12,043 nucleotides of DNA from the NCBI GenBank assembly GCA_955652155.1, contig CATPAT010000260.1, forward strand, positions 1 to 12,043, given 5' to 3'. The position numbers and the translations under genes are program-made. Position 1 is the stretch's first letter; every line of letters starts with the position of its first letter. Of the stretch, positions 5,028 to 12,043 are shown piece after piece. Origin of the DNA: an uncultured Chthoniobacterales bacterium (lineage in GTDB: Bacteria > Verrucomicrobiota > Verrucomicrobiia > Chthoniobacterales > UBA10450). The notes beneath the pieces were generated by a model, which did no database searches, was not told where the DNA came from, and saw only the letters and a list, made by a program, of their open reading frames with translations.

Positions 5028-8000
5028 AATGGTCAGACCAATTTCCACGATGGAAATTGGCGTCGCCGCGTTTTAATCGGGCTCGGGATTTGTGGCGGAC
5101 TCCTTCTCATTTTCCATCGCCCGCTCTTGTTGGGCCTGGGCCATCGCATCGCGCTCCATTATGCGGCCAAAGAAAACCTGAAAATCGAATTTCAGCTCGA
5201 GGGCAGTGTTTTCACAAACCTTATCATCAGAAACCTCCATGCGGCTTCAACCGGAGCCAGCGATGTCGAATCAATCGATGTCGATCTTGCCCGAATCGAT
5301 TACGGGCTGTTCACGTTGCTGCGGCACGGACTGTCGAGCGCGATCAAGAACGCCGATGTTCATTCCGCGCGCATTGTAATGAATCCGGGGAAGGCGTCGT
5401 TGCGACCCCGCCCGCCGAATCCAAAAAAGAAAATCGACCTCCCCGATATTTTTCCGGAGCGCCTCCACGTTGCTGACGCAACGATTATTGTCCGCAACCG
5501 TCCGCACGATTTTATCGCCGAACACATCGCGGTCGATCTGGACCCGCATCATGCCGGCGAAATCACAGTCGAGAAGTTGCAGCTCGTCGGCGGCCAGACC
5601 TGGCTGAAATTGTCTGCACCCGCGACCTATTCGAGTCGGCACCTGATCGTGCGCGAGATCGTTATTTCGGAAAATGAGCGATTGCGCTCGGTCAGTTTCG
5701 ATGCCTCGCAGATTGCGGCGCGAAAGTTGGCGATCAATTTCGATTACGCCGTAGCCACCGGAAATATTTCCGGCTCGGTCCTGTTGCACGAGGCGCAAAC
5801 TTCGCTCGACACCAATGTTCGCATTCGCGGCGTCAAGGTTCCCGTTGATGCGATTAACAAGTTCGTGGCCTTGCCCGAAGGCTGGATGCGCGGTCAGATG
5901 GAAAAATTTGATGTCGATCTCAGCGGCCTGCTCAGCTCGCCGGCGACTTGGAACGGAAGCCTCGCCATTGAACTCACTGATTTTCACCAGGAGCAAACGG
6001 CGTTCGATCGCGGAATATTTCAAGTTACGGCGAAAAGCGGTGTTGCGACTTTGCAATCGGCTGACATCACCCGGGACCAAAATCAATTCCATCTTCGCGG
6101 ATCGGCCGAACTACCGCGCAACATTCGAGATTTTGGTCGGGCGCCGACAACTCTGGAACTGGCCGCGACCTTGCCCGATTTGGAGCAGGTCACGGCAGGG
6201 ATGCGGCAAAAAATTAGCGGCGCGGCGGAAATTAGCGGCAAACTCAACATCAAGGACTCGCTGGTGGATGGCGAGTTCGCCGTCACGGCGCCGTCATTGG
6301 GATTTCAAGATGGTCGCTGCGAGAGTTTCAGTGCCGCGGTCAAACTCTCGAAAAAAATGCCGTCAGCCGGCTCCGACAAACCCTGGTTTAACGATCTGGT
6401 CTCGCAAGCGACCATCGCCCTTTCAAACCTGCGGTTTCGTGATTACGTCGCGGACTCGGTGGAAGGATCCCTCCACGCGAAAAACGACGTCGTCACGTTT
6501 GATCGCCTGGTCGTTAAGCGAAAACAAAACGAACTAACAGTGAGCGGCGATTATCGCTTGCCGAAAGAGCTGCCGGACGTCGCGGACCAACCGGCGAAGA
6601 TCGACATCTCCTTCAACGCGGCGGAACTGGCAGATTGTTGGGTGGCGGATTCGCGCGACAAAATTTCGGGGCCGCTCCAAGCCGTCGGTCAGATCGAATG
6701 GAAAAAAGGAGTCGCTAATGGCCAGTTGTCCATCTTCGGTGCGAATCTTCGAATGCGAGATCTCGTTTTCACCCAACTGAACTCGCAGTGCGTTATTTGG
6801 AACAGTGTTGTTTATCTAAACGACGTCAGCGCGAACCTGACCGGGAACGATTTCATCAGCGGAAACGCGATTGTCGATCTTCGCGGGTCGCATCGTTACA
6901 GTGGAAAATTCCGGACGAATGTTTCGGATTTGTCGAAATTGCAGCCGCTGCTGCGCACTTTTGGAAATCAAAACGAGCTGGCTGGCTCGCTCGTCGTCGA
7001 GTGGGAAGGCGACGGCGAAGCGAACAAGCTGAAAACCGGCAAATTAAGACTGGCTTTGGACAACGGTCGCTACGGTAGCGCGCGCTCGTTACAGGCAAGC
7101 GCCGATGCGACCTATTCGCCGGACGGCTTGGATGTTCCCACGATCTTCCTGCGGAGCGACAAAATGGATTTTCAAGCGATCGCGCAAGCCAAAGGCGAGA
7201 CGCTCGAGATCAGCAAGATGGAGCTCGATCAGGGGCAGGCGAAGTATGCCGGCGGTTACATCTCGATTCCGTTTGTTTGGAAAAATCTCGGGACCGACAA
7301 GGCGGTGCTTCCGTCGAATGGAAAAGTGACAGCGGTATTTCAATCGGAAAATCTCGACATTAAGAAACTTTTTCAAGACGTCGGGCTCAAGCCGGCGGCG
7401 TCGGGTTTGTTGAACGTGAAATTAAATGCGACCGGAACGCTCGCCGATTTAAACGCGCGACTCGATGTGCAAATGCGCAACTTGCGGAGCGAGAGCATTC
7501 CAAAATTCGAGCCGGCTAGCCTCGATTTGAGCGCGCAAGCGCAAGGTAAGCAATTGACGATCGCCGGAAAATTGCAGCAGGCAAAAATTCAACCCCTGGA
7601 GCTGACGGCGAATTTTCCGTTGGATGTTCCAAAGATTGTGCATGACAAAAAACTGGCTGACGAAACGCCGGTGAACGGGAAGATGCGGTTGGCGCGGAGC
7701 TCGGTGAATTTCATGCGGCAATTTATTCCGGGCGTTCAGGAGCTGGACGGCGACGCTGCGCTGGATGTCGATGTTCGCGGAACAATCGCGCGTCCCGTTC
7801 TCACTGGTGGCGGCGACATGACGATCAACGTTGCCCGAATGACCGATCCAACGCTGCCGGCGGTTCAAAATTTTAAGGCGCGCCTGAATTTTGCACGTGA
7901 CACGCTGACCCTCGAGCAGTTCGGCGGCGAACTTTCCGGCGGACATTTCAAGGTCACGGGTGGCGTGGCATTTCCAAAATTGACGACACCGAATCTGGAT

Positions 8001-8894
8001 TTTCAATTCAAGGCGGAGAGCGCACTGGTCGCGCGCAACGACACGCTCACGGCCCGGGCGGACGCCGACATCAAAATTGCCGGCCCATTTAGCAGCGCCA
8101 ATGTCACTGGGACGATCGCGCTGACAAATAGTCAGTTCCTGAAAAATCTCGATCTCATCCCGATCGGTTTGCCGGGTCGTCCCGCGCCGCAGCCGCCTTC
8201 ATCGCGCCCAAATTTTTCGATTACGCAGCCGCCGTTCCGCGATTGGAAATTCGACGTAACCATCAAAACCAAAGATCCGTTTCTGATCCGCGGCAATCTG
8301 GCCAACGGCGGAGCCGTCACCGATTTGCATTTGACCGGCAACGGTTTGCATCCTGCTTTGCAAGGGTGGGTGCGGCTGGACAATGTCGACGCAACGCTTC
8401 CCTTCAGCCGGTTGGAAATTTCGTCCGGCTTTCTCTATGTCGATCCGAGCGATCCCCTGAATCCGAAAATCGACATGCACGGCAGGTCCGTGATCCGCGA
8501 TTACACGATCAACGTTTACATTTATGGAACAACGCTTGCGCCGCAGGCGATCTTCACCAGTGAGCCGCCGCTGCCCCAGGAGGAAATTATCTCTCTACTT
8601 GCAACCGGCACGACCCGGGAGCAATTAACCGGAAATAACAACGTGCTTGCTGGACGCGCCGGCATGTTGCTCGTACAGCAGCTCTACCGGAAAGTTTTTA
8701 AGAAAGGACAGGGAACGCAGAGTAGTTCGGTTTTCGACCGTTTAGACTTGGATGTGGGCACCGTCGATCCACGCACTGGACAACAACAAGCGACCGCGCG
8801 CTTCAAGCTCAACGATCAATTTGTCTTGCTCGGGGATCTCGGCGTCGGTGGCGATTATCGTGGTATGGTGAAATATCTGATTCGTTTCAAGTGA
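5019..8894 (+). CDS. tamB: TamB-family translocation/assembly module protein (DUF490 domain)
   Basis: The product is 1291 residues, in the usual size range of TamB (about 1260 in E. coli). After a short cytoplasmic tail with WRRRV, a single signal-anchor helix spans about residues 18-32. The long remainder is periplasmic and made of repeated beta-strand/AsmA-like segments, expected to form the hydrophobic-grooved beta-taco that bridges the two membranes. A Pro-rich loop (GLPGRPAPQPPSS) comes before the conserved C-terminal TamB domain, which includes GSLSL-type features such as SGFLYVDPSDPLNPKIDM, EPPLPQEEIISLLATGTT, and ends in DLGVGGDYRGMVKYLIRF. Start: GTG at 5019 is the only start before the anchor helix, because an in-frame TAG lies at 5004-5006. 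It overlaps the Omp85 gene downstream (TGATG), indicating an operon. The pair is expected to help insert or deliver outer-membrane proteins, or to carry phospholipid to the outer membrane as known for TamB/YhdP/YdbH proteins. Confidence 0.92.
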   Translation: MDGNGQTNFHDGNWRRRVLIGLGICGGLLLIFHRPLLLGLGHRIALHYAAKENLKIEFQLEGSVFTNLIIRNLHAASTGASDVESIDVDLARIDYGLFTLLRHGLSSAIKNADVHSARIVMNPGKASLRPRPPNPKKKIDLPDIFPERLHVADATIIVRNRPHDFIAEHIAVDLDPHHAGEITVEKLQLVGGQTWLKLSAPATYSSRHLIVREIVISENERLRSVSFDASQIAARKLAINFDYAVATGNISGSVLLHEAQTSLDTNVRIRGVKVPVDAINKFVALPEGWMRGQMEKFDVDLSGLLSSPATWNGSLAIELTDFHQEQTAFDRGIFQVTAKSGVATLQSADITRDQNQFHLRGSAELPRNIRDFGRAPTTLELAATLPDLEQVTAGMRQKISGAAEISGKLNIKDSLVDGEFAVTAPSLGFQDGRCESFSAAVKLSKKMPSAGSDKPWFNDLVSQATIALSNLRFRDYVADSVEGSLHAKNDVVTFDRLVVKRKQNELTVSGDYRLPKELPDVADQPAKIDISFNAAELADCWVADSRDKISGPLQAVGQIEWKKGVANGQLSIFGANLRMRDLVFTQLNSQCVIWNSVVYLNDVSANLTGNDFISGNAIVDLRGSHRYSGKFRTNVSDLSKLQPLLRTFGNQNELAGSLVVEWEGDGEANKLKTGKLRLALDNGRYGSARSLQASADATYSPDGLDVPTIFLRSDKMDFQAIAQAKGETLEISKMELDQGQAKYAGGYISIPFVWKNLGTDKAVLPSNGKVTAVFQSENLDIKKLFQDVGLKPAASGLLNVKLNATGTLADLNARLDVQMRNLRSESIPKFEPASLDLSAQAQGKQLTIAGKLQQAKIQPLELTANFPLDVPKIVHDKKLADETPVNGKMRLARSSVNFMRQFIPGVQELDGDAALDVDVRGTIARPVLTGGGDMTINVARMTDPTLPAVQNFKARLNFARDTLTLEQFGGELSGGHFKVTGGVAFPKLTTPNLDFQFKAESALVARNDTLTARADADIKIAGPFSSANVTGTIALTNSQFLKNLDLIPIGLPGRPAPQPPSSRPNFSITQPPFRDWKFDVTIKTKDPFLIRGNLANGGAVTDLHLTGNGLHPALQGWVRLDNVDATLPFSRLEISSGFLYVDPSDPLNPKIDMHGRSVIRDYTINVYIYGTTLAPQAIFTSEPPLPQEEIISLLATGTTREQLTGNNNVLAGRAGMLLVQQLYRKVFKKGQGTQSSSVFDRLDLDVGTVDPRTGQQQATARFKLNDQFVLLGDLGVGGDYRGMVKYLIRFK

Positions 8895-11071
8895 TGCGCC
8901 GCTACCGCTTCTTTTTTTTGTGCAACTTGGCGGCCGCGCTCGAGCTGGCGGCGCAGACGGCAGTGGACGTTCCCAGGGCCGACGAAAAACAAAAACAGAC
9001 CAACACTGTCGCCAAGGAGCAGGAGAAACACGCGCAGGCCACGACCACGGTTGAATTCAGTGGAGAGCAGGCATTCAAAGAAAAAGATCTGCGCTCGGCG
9101 GTGAAAGAACAGCTCGCCACCGTCGATCGCTACGGGTTAACGCCGGCCCGGGCGGACGATCTCGCATTTTTCGTCGAAGTTTTTTATCACAAGCACGGGT
9201 ACACCAAAGCGAGCGTTCATTATAAGATCGAGAATCGCGATCGCTTGCGGCTCGAGATCAATGAAGGTCCGCTTATGACTCTGGGCACGATCACTTTTGA
9301 GGGAAATTCGGCTGAGCCCACCGACAAGCTGTTCGATTTTGTCGTCGGCCCGACCCGGGAGCGTTATTCAAAGTTGCAGCGACGTCTTCCATTCGTCGCG
9401 GCCGATGGTCAGGAAGGCGCGGAGTTGGTCCATCGCTTGTTTGTCGCGGAAGGTTTCCTCGACGCGGCTGTCGATCAACCGAGCTACACGTTTCACGATG
9501 AAGCAAACCGGGTCGACGTGACCATTCCGATCCATGAAGGCCGGCGATATTTCTTCGGCAATGTCTCGTTCCACGGGCAGACCATTTATGGCGCGGACGC
9601 GTTGCGGGGGCAGATCGACGATTTGTTGAAACAACCTTTCACCGACGCGCGGGTTGCCGACATCCCGCGTCGTCTTCAGGCTTATTTTCGAACGCGTGGT
9701 TATTATGAAGTGAAAGTGGAGGCAACATCCGAGCCGACGGCGGCGGTCAACGGCCGGATCCCGGTAGACGTCGCGATTTCGCCCGGTCAACTTTATCACT
9801 TCAGTGGCGAAGTTTTTGTGAATGGCCTGACGCGATTGCGTCCGAGTTTCCTCCAGAAGCGTTTCACTTCGCTCGCTGGAAAAACTTACAGCCCGGAAGT
9901 TTTGGATGAACGCTTCCGCGCTTTGATGCGGACCGGTTTGTTCAATGTCCTCAAGATTGAGCCGACGCCAATCGCGGACGAAGACTCACTTCTGTTAAAT
10001 ATTTCCGCGGAAGAAGCGAAGAGCAAAGAGGTCGGTTTCTCGATCGGTTATGGCACGTTTGAAGGCGGAATTATCGGTGCGCAATTTCGGGACCGCGATC
10101 TATTCGGTTACGGGCGCCCGCTCACCATGTCGGTGGAAGTTTCGCAGCGCAGCTACAAGGGCGAGGTCGTTTACGAAGATCCTTTCCTGTTCGACACCGA
10201 CTTCAGTTTCAGAAACAGGGCGGCCGCGTTTACTTTTGATTACGACGGCTATTCAAAATTCGAAATCGGCGATCGGGTCGAACTCAGCCGGAAGATCACC
10301 AAACAATACGAAGCCGGTTTGGTCTTCGCCGCCCGTCACGTCGACGTCACGCAAACTTCGATCGCCGCGCGATTTCTCGGTCAAACGTCCTATTTCGCAA
10401 ATTCGCTCGGGTTTACGCAGACGCTCGATTTGCGCGAAAGCCCGCTGGTCGCGCCACGTGGTTTGCTGATCAATAACACGCTCGATGTCGCTTCCACCGC
10501 CTTCGGCAGCGACATTCAACTCATCCGCGCGACCGGCCGGATCGCCTATTTTTTGCCGTTCAGTCCGAAATCGCTGACCCCGGGAGGTGTTGAAGATCAA
10601 ACGCTGCCGCCGTTGCGACGCTGGTTCGACCAATCATCGCTCGCTTTCGGCGCGCGCGCCGGGATCGTTCATTCGCTCAACCATTCCGGCCCGGACGAGC
10701 CAACCACGCTGCCAATCGACGAGCGCTTTTTTAATGGCGGAGCGACCACGGTGCGCAGTTTTGGTGAACGCAAGCTTGGCCCGTCGGATCCGAAGGGAAA
10801 TCCGATCGGTGGCGAATTTTATACGGTCTTCAATGTCGAATACACGTTTCCGATTTACGGCGAGCTTCAGGGCGCACTCTTTTTTGACGCCGGCAACTTG
10901 CTTCCCACTTCTGAGGAACCCGGGGTGGACGACATGCGTTATGCGCTCGGCGGCGGCTTGCGTTACAAATTGCCGATCGGTCCGATCCGTCTCGATTACG
11001 GATGGAATCCCGATAAAGCGCCGGGAGAAGATTTTGGCGCGTTTCATTTCAGTTTCGGCTTTGCTTTCTAA
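8894..11071 (+). CDS. Omp85-family outer-membrane assembly protein (TamA/BamA-like)
   Basis: The product is about 725 residues. A short signal peptide (RRYRFFFLCNLAAALELAA) is followed by a charged Lys/Gln-rich linker, then four POTRA-like repeats near residues 52-125, 128-216, 218-298 and 300-373, each with the F.G ... GY/GF ... V.V...EG-type pattern. A 16-strand beta-barrel domain covers about 378-725 and ends in an aromatic residue (FSFGFAF), the outer-membrane insertion signal. The loop-6 motif is FFNGGATTVRSFGERKLGP, in which the usual VRGF/Y is VRSF (residues 620-623). GLRYKLPIGPIRLDYGWNP is the typical last-strand region. ATG at 8894 overlaps the tamB stop (TGATG); a GTG at 8891 would add one residue. 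TamA of Proteobacteria has three POTRAs and BamA five, so the class cannot be fixed here; the link with tamB favours a TAM-type role, but in lineages without TamA the TamB partner can be BamA. Confidence 0.9.
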   Translation: MRRYRFFFLCNLAAALELAAQTAVDVPRADEKQKQTNTVAKEQEKHAQATTTVEFSGEQAFKEKDLRSAVKEQLATVDRYGLTPARADDLAFFVEVFYHKHGYTKASVHYKIENRDRLRLEINEGPLMTLGTITFEGNSAEPTDKLFDFVVGPTRERYSKLQRRLPFVAADGQEGAELVHRLFVAEGFLDAAVDQPSYTFHDEANRVDVTIPIHEGRRYFFGNVSFHGQTIYGADALRGQIDDLLKQPFTDARVADIPRRLQAYFRTRGYYEVKVEATSEPTAAVNGRIPVDVAISPGQLYHFSGEVFVNGLTRLRPSFLQKRFTSLAGKTYSPEVLDERFRALMRTGLFNVLKIEPTPIADEDSLLLNISAEEAKSKEVGFSIGYGTFEGGIIGAQFRDRDLFGYGRPLTMSVEVSQRSYKGEVVYEDPFLFDTDFSFRNRAAAFTFDYDGYSKFEIGDRVELSRKITKQYEAGLVFAARHVDVTQTSIAARFLGQTSYFANSLGFTQTLDLRESPLVAPRGLLINNTLDVASTAFGSDIQLIRATGRIAYFLPFSPKSLTPGGVEDQTLPPLRRWFDQSSLAFGARAGIVHSLNHSGPDEPTTLPIDERFFNGGATTVRSFGERKLGPSDPKGNPIGGEFYTVFNVEYTFPIYGELQGALFFDAGNLLPTSEEPGVDDMRYALGGGLRYKLPIGPIRLDYGWNPDKAPGEDFGAFHFSFGFAF

Positions 11072-11075
11072 CCGG

Positions 11076-11125
11076 TCCGCCAAATACGCCAAATGACGCG
11101 AAACAATCCTGTTCGCTCAGGCGAT
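11076..11125 (-). repeat. TTCGCGT-type short intergenic repeat, copy B (inverted)
   Basis: Read on the minus strand it starts with ATCGCCT, as in copy A, continues through a CCTG...CAGG mini-stem, and ends in three units: TTTCGCGTCA, TTTGGCGTA and TTTGGCGGA. It begins 5 nt after the stop codon of the Omp85 gene. Confidence 0.6.
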
Positions 11126-11138
11126 CTGCTTTGAACTA

Positions 11139-11165
11139 TTGGCGTTTTTTAGCGTGTTTAGCGGA
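11139..11165 (+). repeat. TTCGCGT-type short intergenic repeat, copy C; forms an imperfect inverted pair with copy B
   Basis: The three 9-nt units are TTGGCGTTT, TTTAGCGTG and TTTAGCGGA. The last 18 nt match the reverse complement of the start of copy B at 15 of 18 positions, with one of the differences allowing a G-U pair in RNA. The 11076-11165 segment could thus fold into a long imperfect hairpin after the Omp85 gene and might act as its terminator, although the T-run lies inside the arm rather than after it. Confidence 0.6.
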
Positions 11166-11185
11166 TAGTCTTTGGGCCCTGACGA

Positions 11186-12043
11186 ATGAAAGAGCGACCA
11201 CAACTCGGCGACGTTCCGATCGCCGAATTCCGCCGGCAACTGCACAAACTCGCCGATTGGATCGCCGATTATCGTGAAACAATCGGCGATATCCGCGTCG
11301 CGCCGAATGACAAACCAGGCGCTATTCGCGCAGCGCTTCCGGCGCAGCCGCCTGAGCATGGCGAATCGTTCGAGAACATTCTCGCCGATGTCGATCGATT
11401 GATCGTTCCCGGAATGGTGCATTGGAGTCATCCGATGTTTCTCGGCTACTTTGGATGGACGGCGACTGCGCCGGGGATTCTTGGCGAAATCATTACTGCG
11501 CCGCTCAACGTGAATGCGATGACGTGGCGGACGTCGCCTGCTGCCACCGAACTGGAAACAGTCGTGATCGATTGGTTGCGCCAATGGATGGGGTTGCCTG
11601 ACCAATTCGACGGCGTCGTTTACGACACTGCGTCGGTCGGAATCATGCACGCGCTGGCGGTCGCGCGCGAAGAAGCCGCGCCGTCCACTCGAAAACGCGG
11701 ATTGATCGGTGCGCAGGCCCCGGCCTTTCGCGTTTACGCTTCCGACCAAGCGCATAGTTCTGCCGAAAAAGCGGCCATCGCGCTCGGCCTGGGCGAAGAA
11801 AATGTCCAACGGGTGCCGACTGACGCGGAGTTTCGAATGGATATGGCAGCGCTACGCGCGATGATCGAGCGCGACCTGGCGTCTGGCAGCGGCCGGATCA
11901 AACCCCTTGCCGTCGTCGCAACTGTTGGCACAACATCGACCGCCAGTGTCGATCCAGTCCCGGAGATTGCGAAAATCTGCCGCGAACACAAAATGTGGCT
12001 GCACATCGATGGCGCTTACGGCGGTGGATTTGCGATGTTGCCG
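11186..12043 (+). CDS. PLP-dependent aromatic-L-amino-acid decarboxylase family protein (partial, C-terminus off the right edge)
   Basis: The frame is open from ATG at 11186 to the end of the window (286 codons of about 470 expected). It is a group II, fold-type I PLP decarboxylase of the DDC/tyrosine/tryptophan decarboxylase type: HPMFLGYF (82-89), NAMTWRTSPAATELE (110-124), VYDTASVGIMHAL (145-157), SDQAHSSAEKA (186-196), VATVGTTSTASVDP (244-257) and LHIDGAYGG (272-280). His190 should stack on the PLP ring and Asp275 should pair with the pyridine nitrogen, by analogy with His192 and Asp271 of pig DOPA decarboxylase. The PLP-binding Lys lies beyond the window edge, so activity cannot be judged. 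The expected reaction is decarboxylation of an aromatic amino acid to an amine; the substrate, or an aldehyde-synthase activity, cannot be told. A TAGTCT at 11166-11171 could be a -10 box. No Shine-Dalgarno is present. Confidence 0.92.
   Translation, partial: MKERPQLGDVPIAEFRRQLHKLADWIADYRETIGDIRVAPNDKPGAIRAALPAQPPEHGESFENILADVDRLIVPGMVHWSHPMFLGYFGWTATAPGILGEIITAPLNVNAMTWRTSPAATELETVVIDWLRQWMGLPDQFDGVVYDTASVGIMHALAVAREEAAPSTRKRGLIGAQAPAFRVYASDQAHSSAEKAAIALGLGEENVQRVPTDAEFRMDMAALRAMIERDLASGSGRIKPLAVVATVGTTSTASVDPVPEIAKICREHKMWLHIDGAYGGGFAMLP

Noticed and set aside
5271..6092. 273-codon minus-strand frame inside tamB
   Set aside because: It is antisense to a confidently identified tamB with continuous TamB-like protein sequence and shows no recognisable motif.
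11139..11165. Classic rho-independent terminator of the Omp85 gene
   Set aside because: The T-run sits within the repeat arm and is not preceded by a strong G+C hairpin, so a standard intrinsic terminator is not supported; it is kept only as part of the inverted repeat.
11117..11809. 230-codon minus-strand frame over the decarboxylase
   Set aside because: It is antisense to a frame with many decarboxylase motifs, and is Arg-rich and featureless.

Overview
The window reads as chromosomal DNA from a Gram-negative bacterium. It encodes an outer-membrane Omp85 protein and a TamB-family protein, has moderately high G+C, and carries compact palindromic intergenic repeats. The style of the proteins (the decarboxylase subfamily, a TamB-Omp85 pair in that order, a 2-enoyl thioester reductase) fits a Verrucomicrobiota-like soil bacterium best. 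That placement is from memory of protein families, not a database search, and is only moderately certain. No mobile element, tRNA, rRNA or CRISPR array is visible.

Layout. (1) Positions 1-2373, minus strand: a trans-2-enoyl thioester reductase of the MECR/Etr1 type is followed, 105 bp downstream, by a Tat-exported FAD-linked oxidase that runs off the left edge. (2) Positions 2377-3282, plus strand: a cation diffusion facilitator (CDF) metal transporter, whose start codon lies only 3 bp from the reductase start codon in head-to-head orientation. (3) Positions 3325-4664, minus strand: a small cysteine-free membrane protein with an anti-sigma-like layout, followed by a 5'-methylthioadenosine/S-adenosylhomocysteine nucleosidase-like protein with an ATGA start/stop overlap. 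A 54-bp cloverleaf-like palindrome sits between the convergent CDF and nucleosidase genes and supplies both stop codons. (4) Positions 4665-5018: a non-coding spacer packed with palindromic repeats. (5) Positions 5019-11071, plus strand: a tamB-like gene overlapping an Omp85 (TamA/BamA-like) gene, a two-gene outer-membrane biogenesis operon. (6) Positions 11072-11185: an inverted pair of a short repeat that also occurs upstream of tamB. (7) Position 11186 to the right edge: the N-terminal part of a PLP-dependent aromatic-amino-acid-type decarboxylase.

The TamB/Omp85 pair is the only group with a clear shared job: an inner-membrane-anchored periplasm-spanning protein working with an outer-membrane barrel in protein or lipid delivery to the outer membrane. 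The other genes look like independent housekeeping or accessory functions. I found no convincing undescribed multi-gene system. The most notable points are the intergenic repeat families, the absence of Shine-Dalgarno sequences at all eight gene starts, an altered metal site in the CDF transporter, and the coupling of an anti-sigma-like membrane protein to a nucleosidase.
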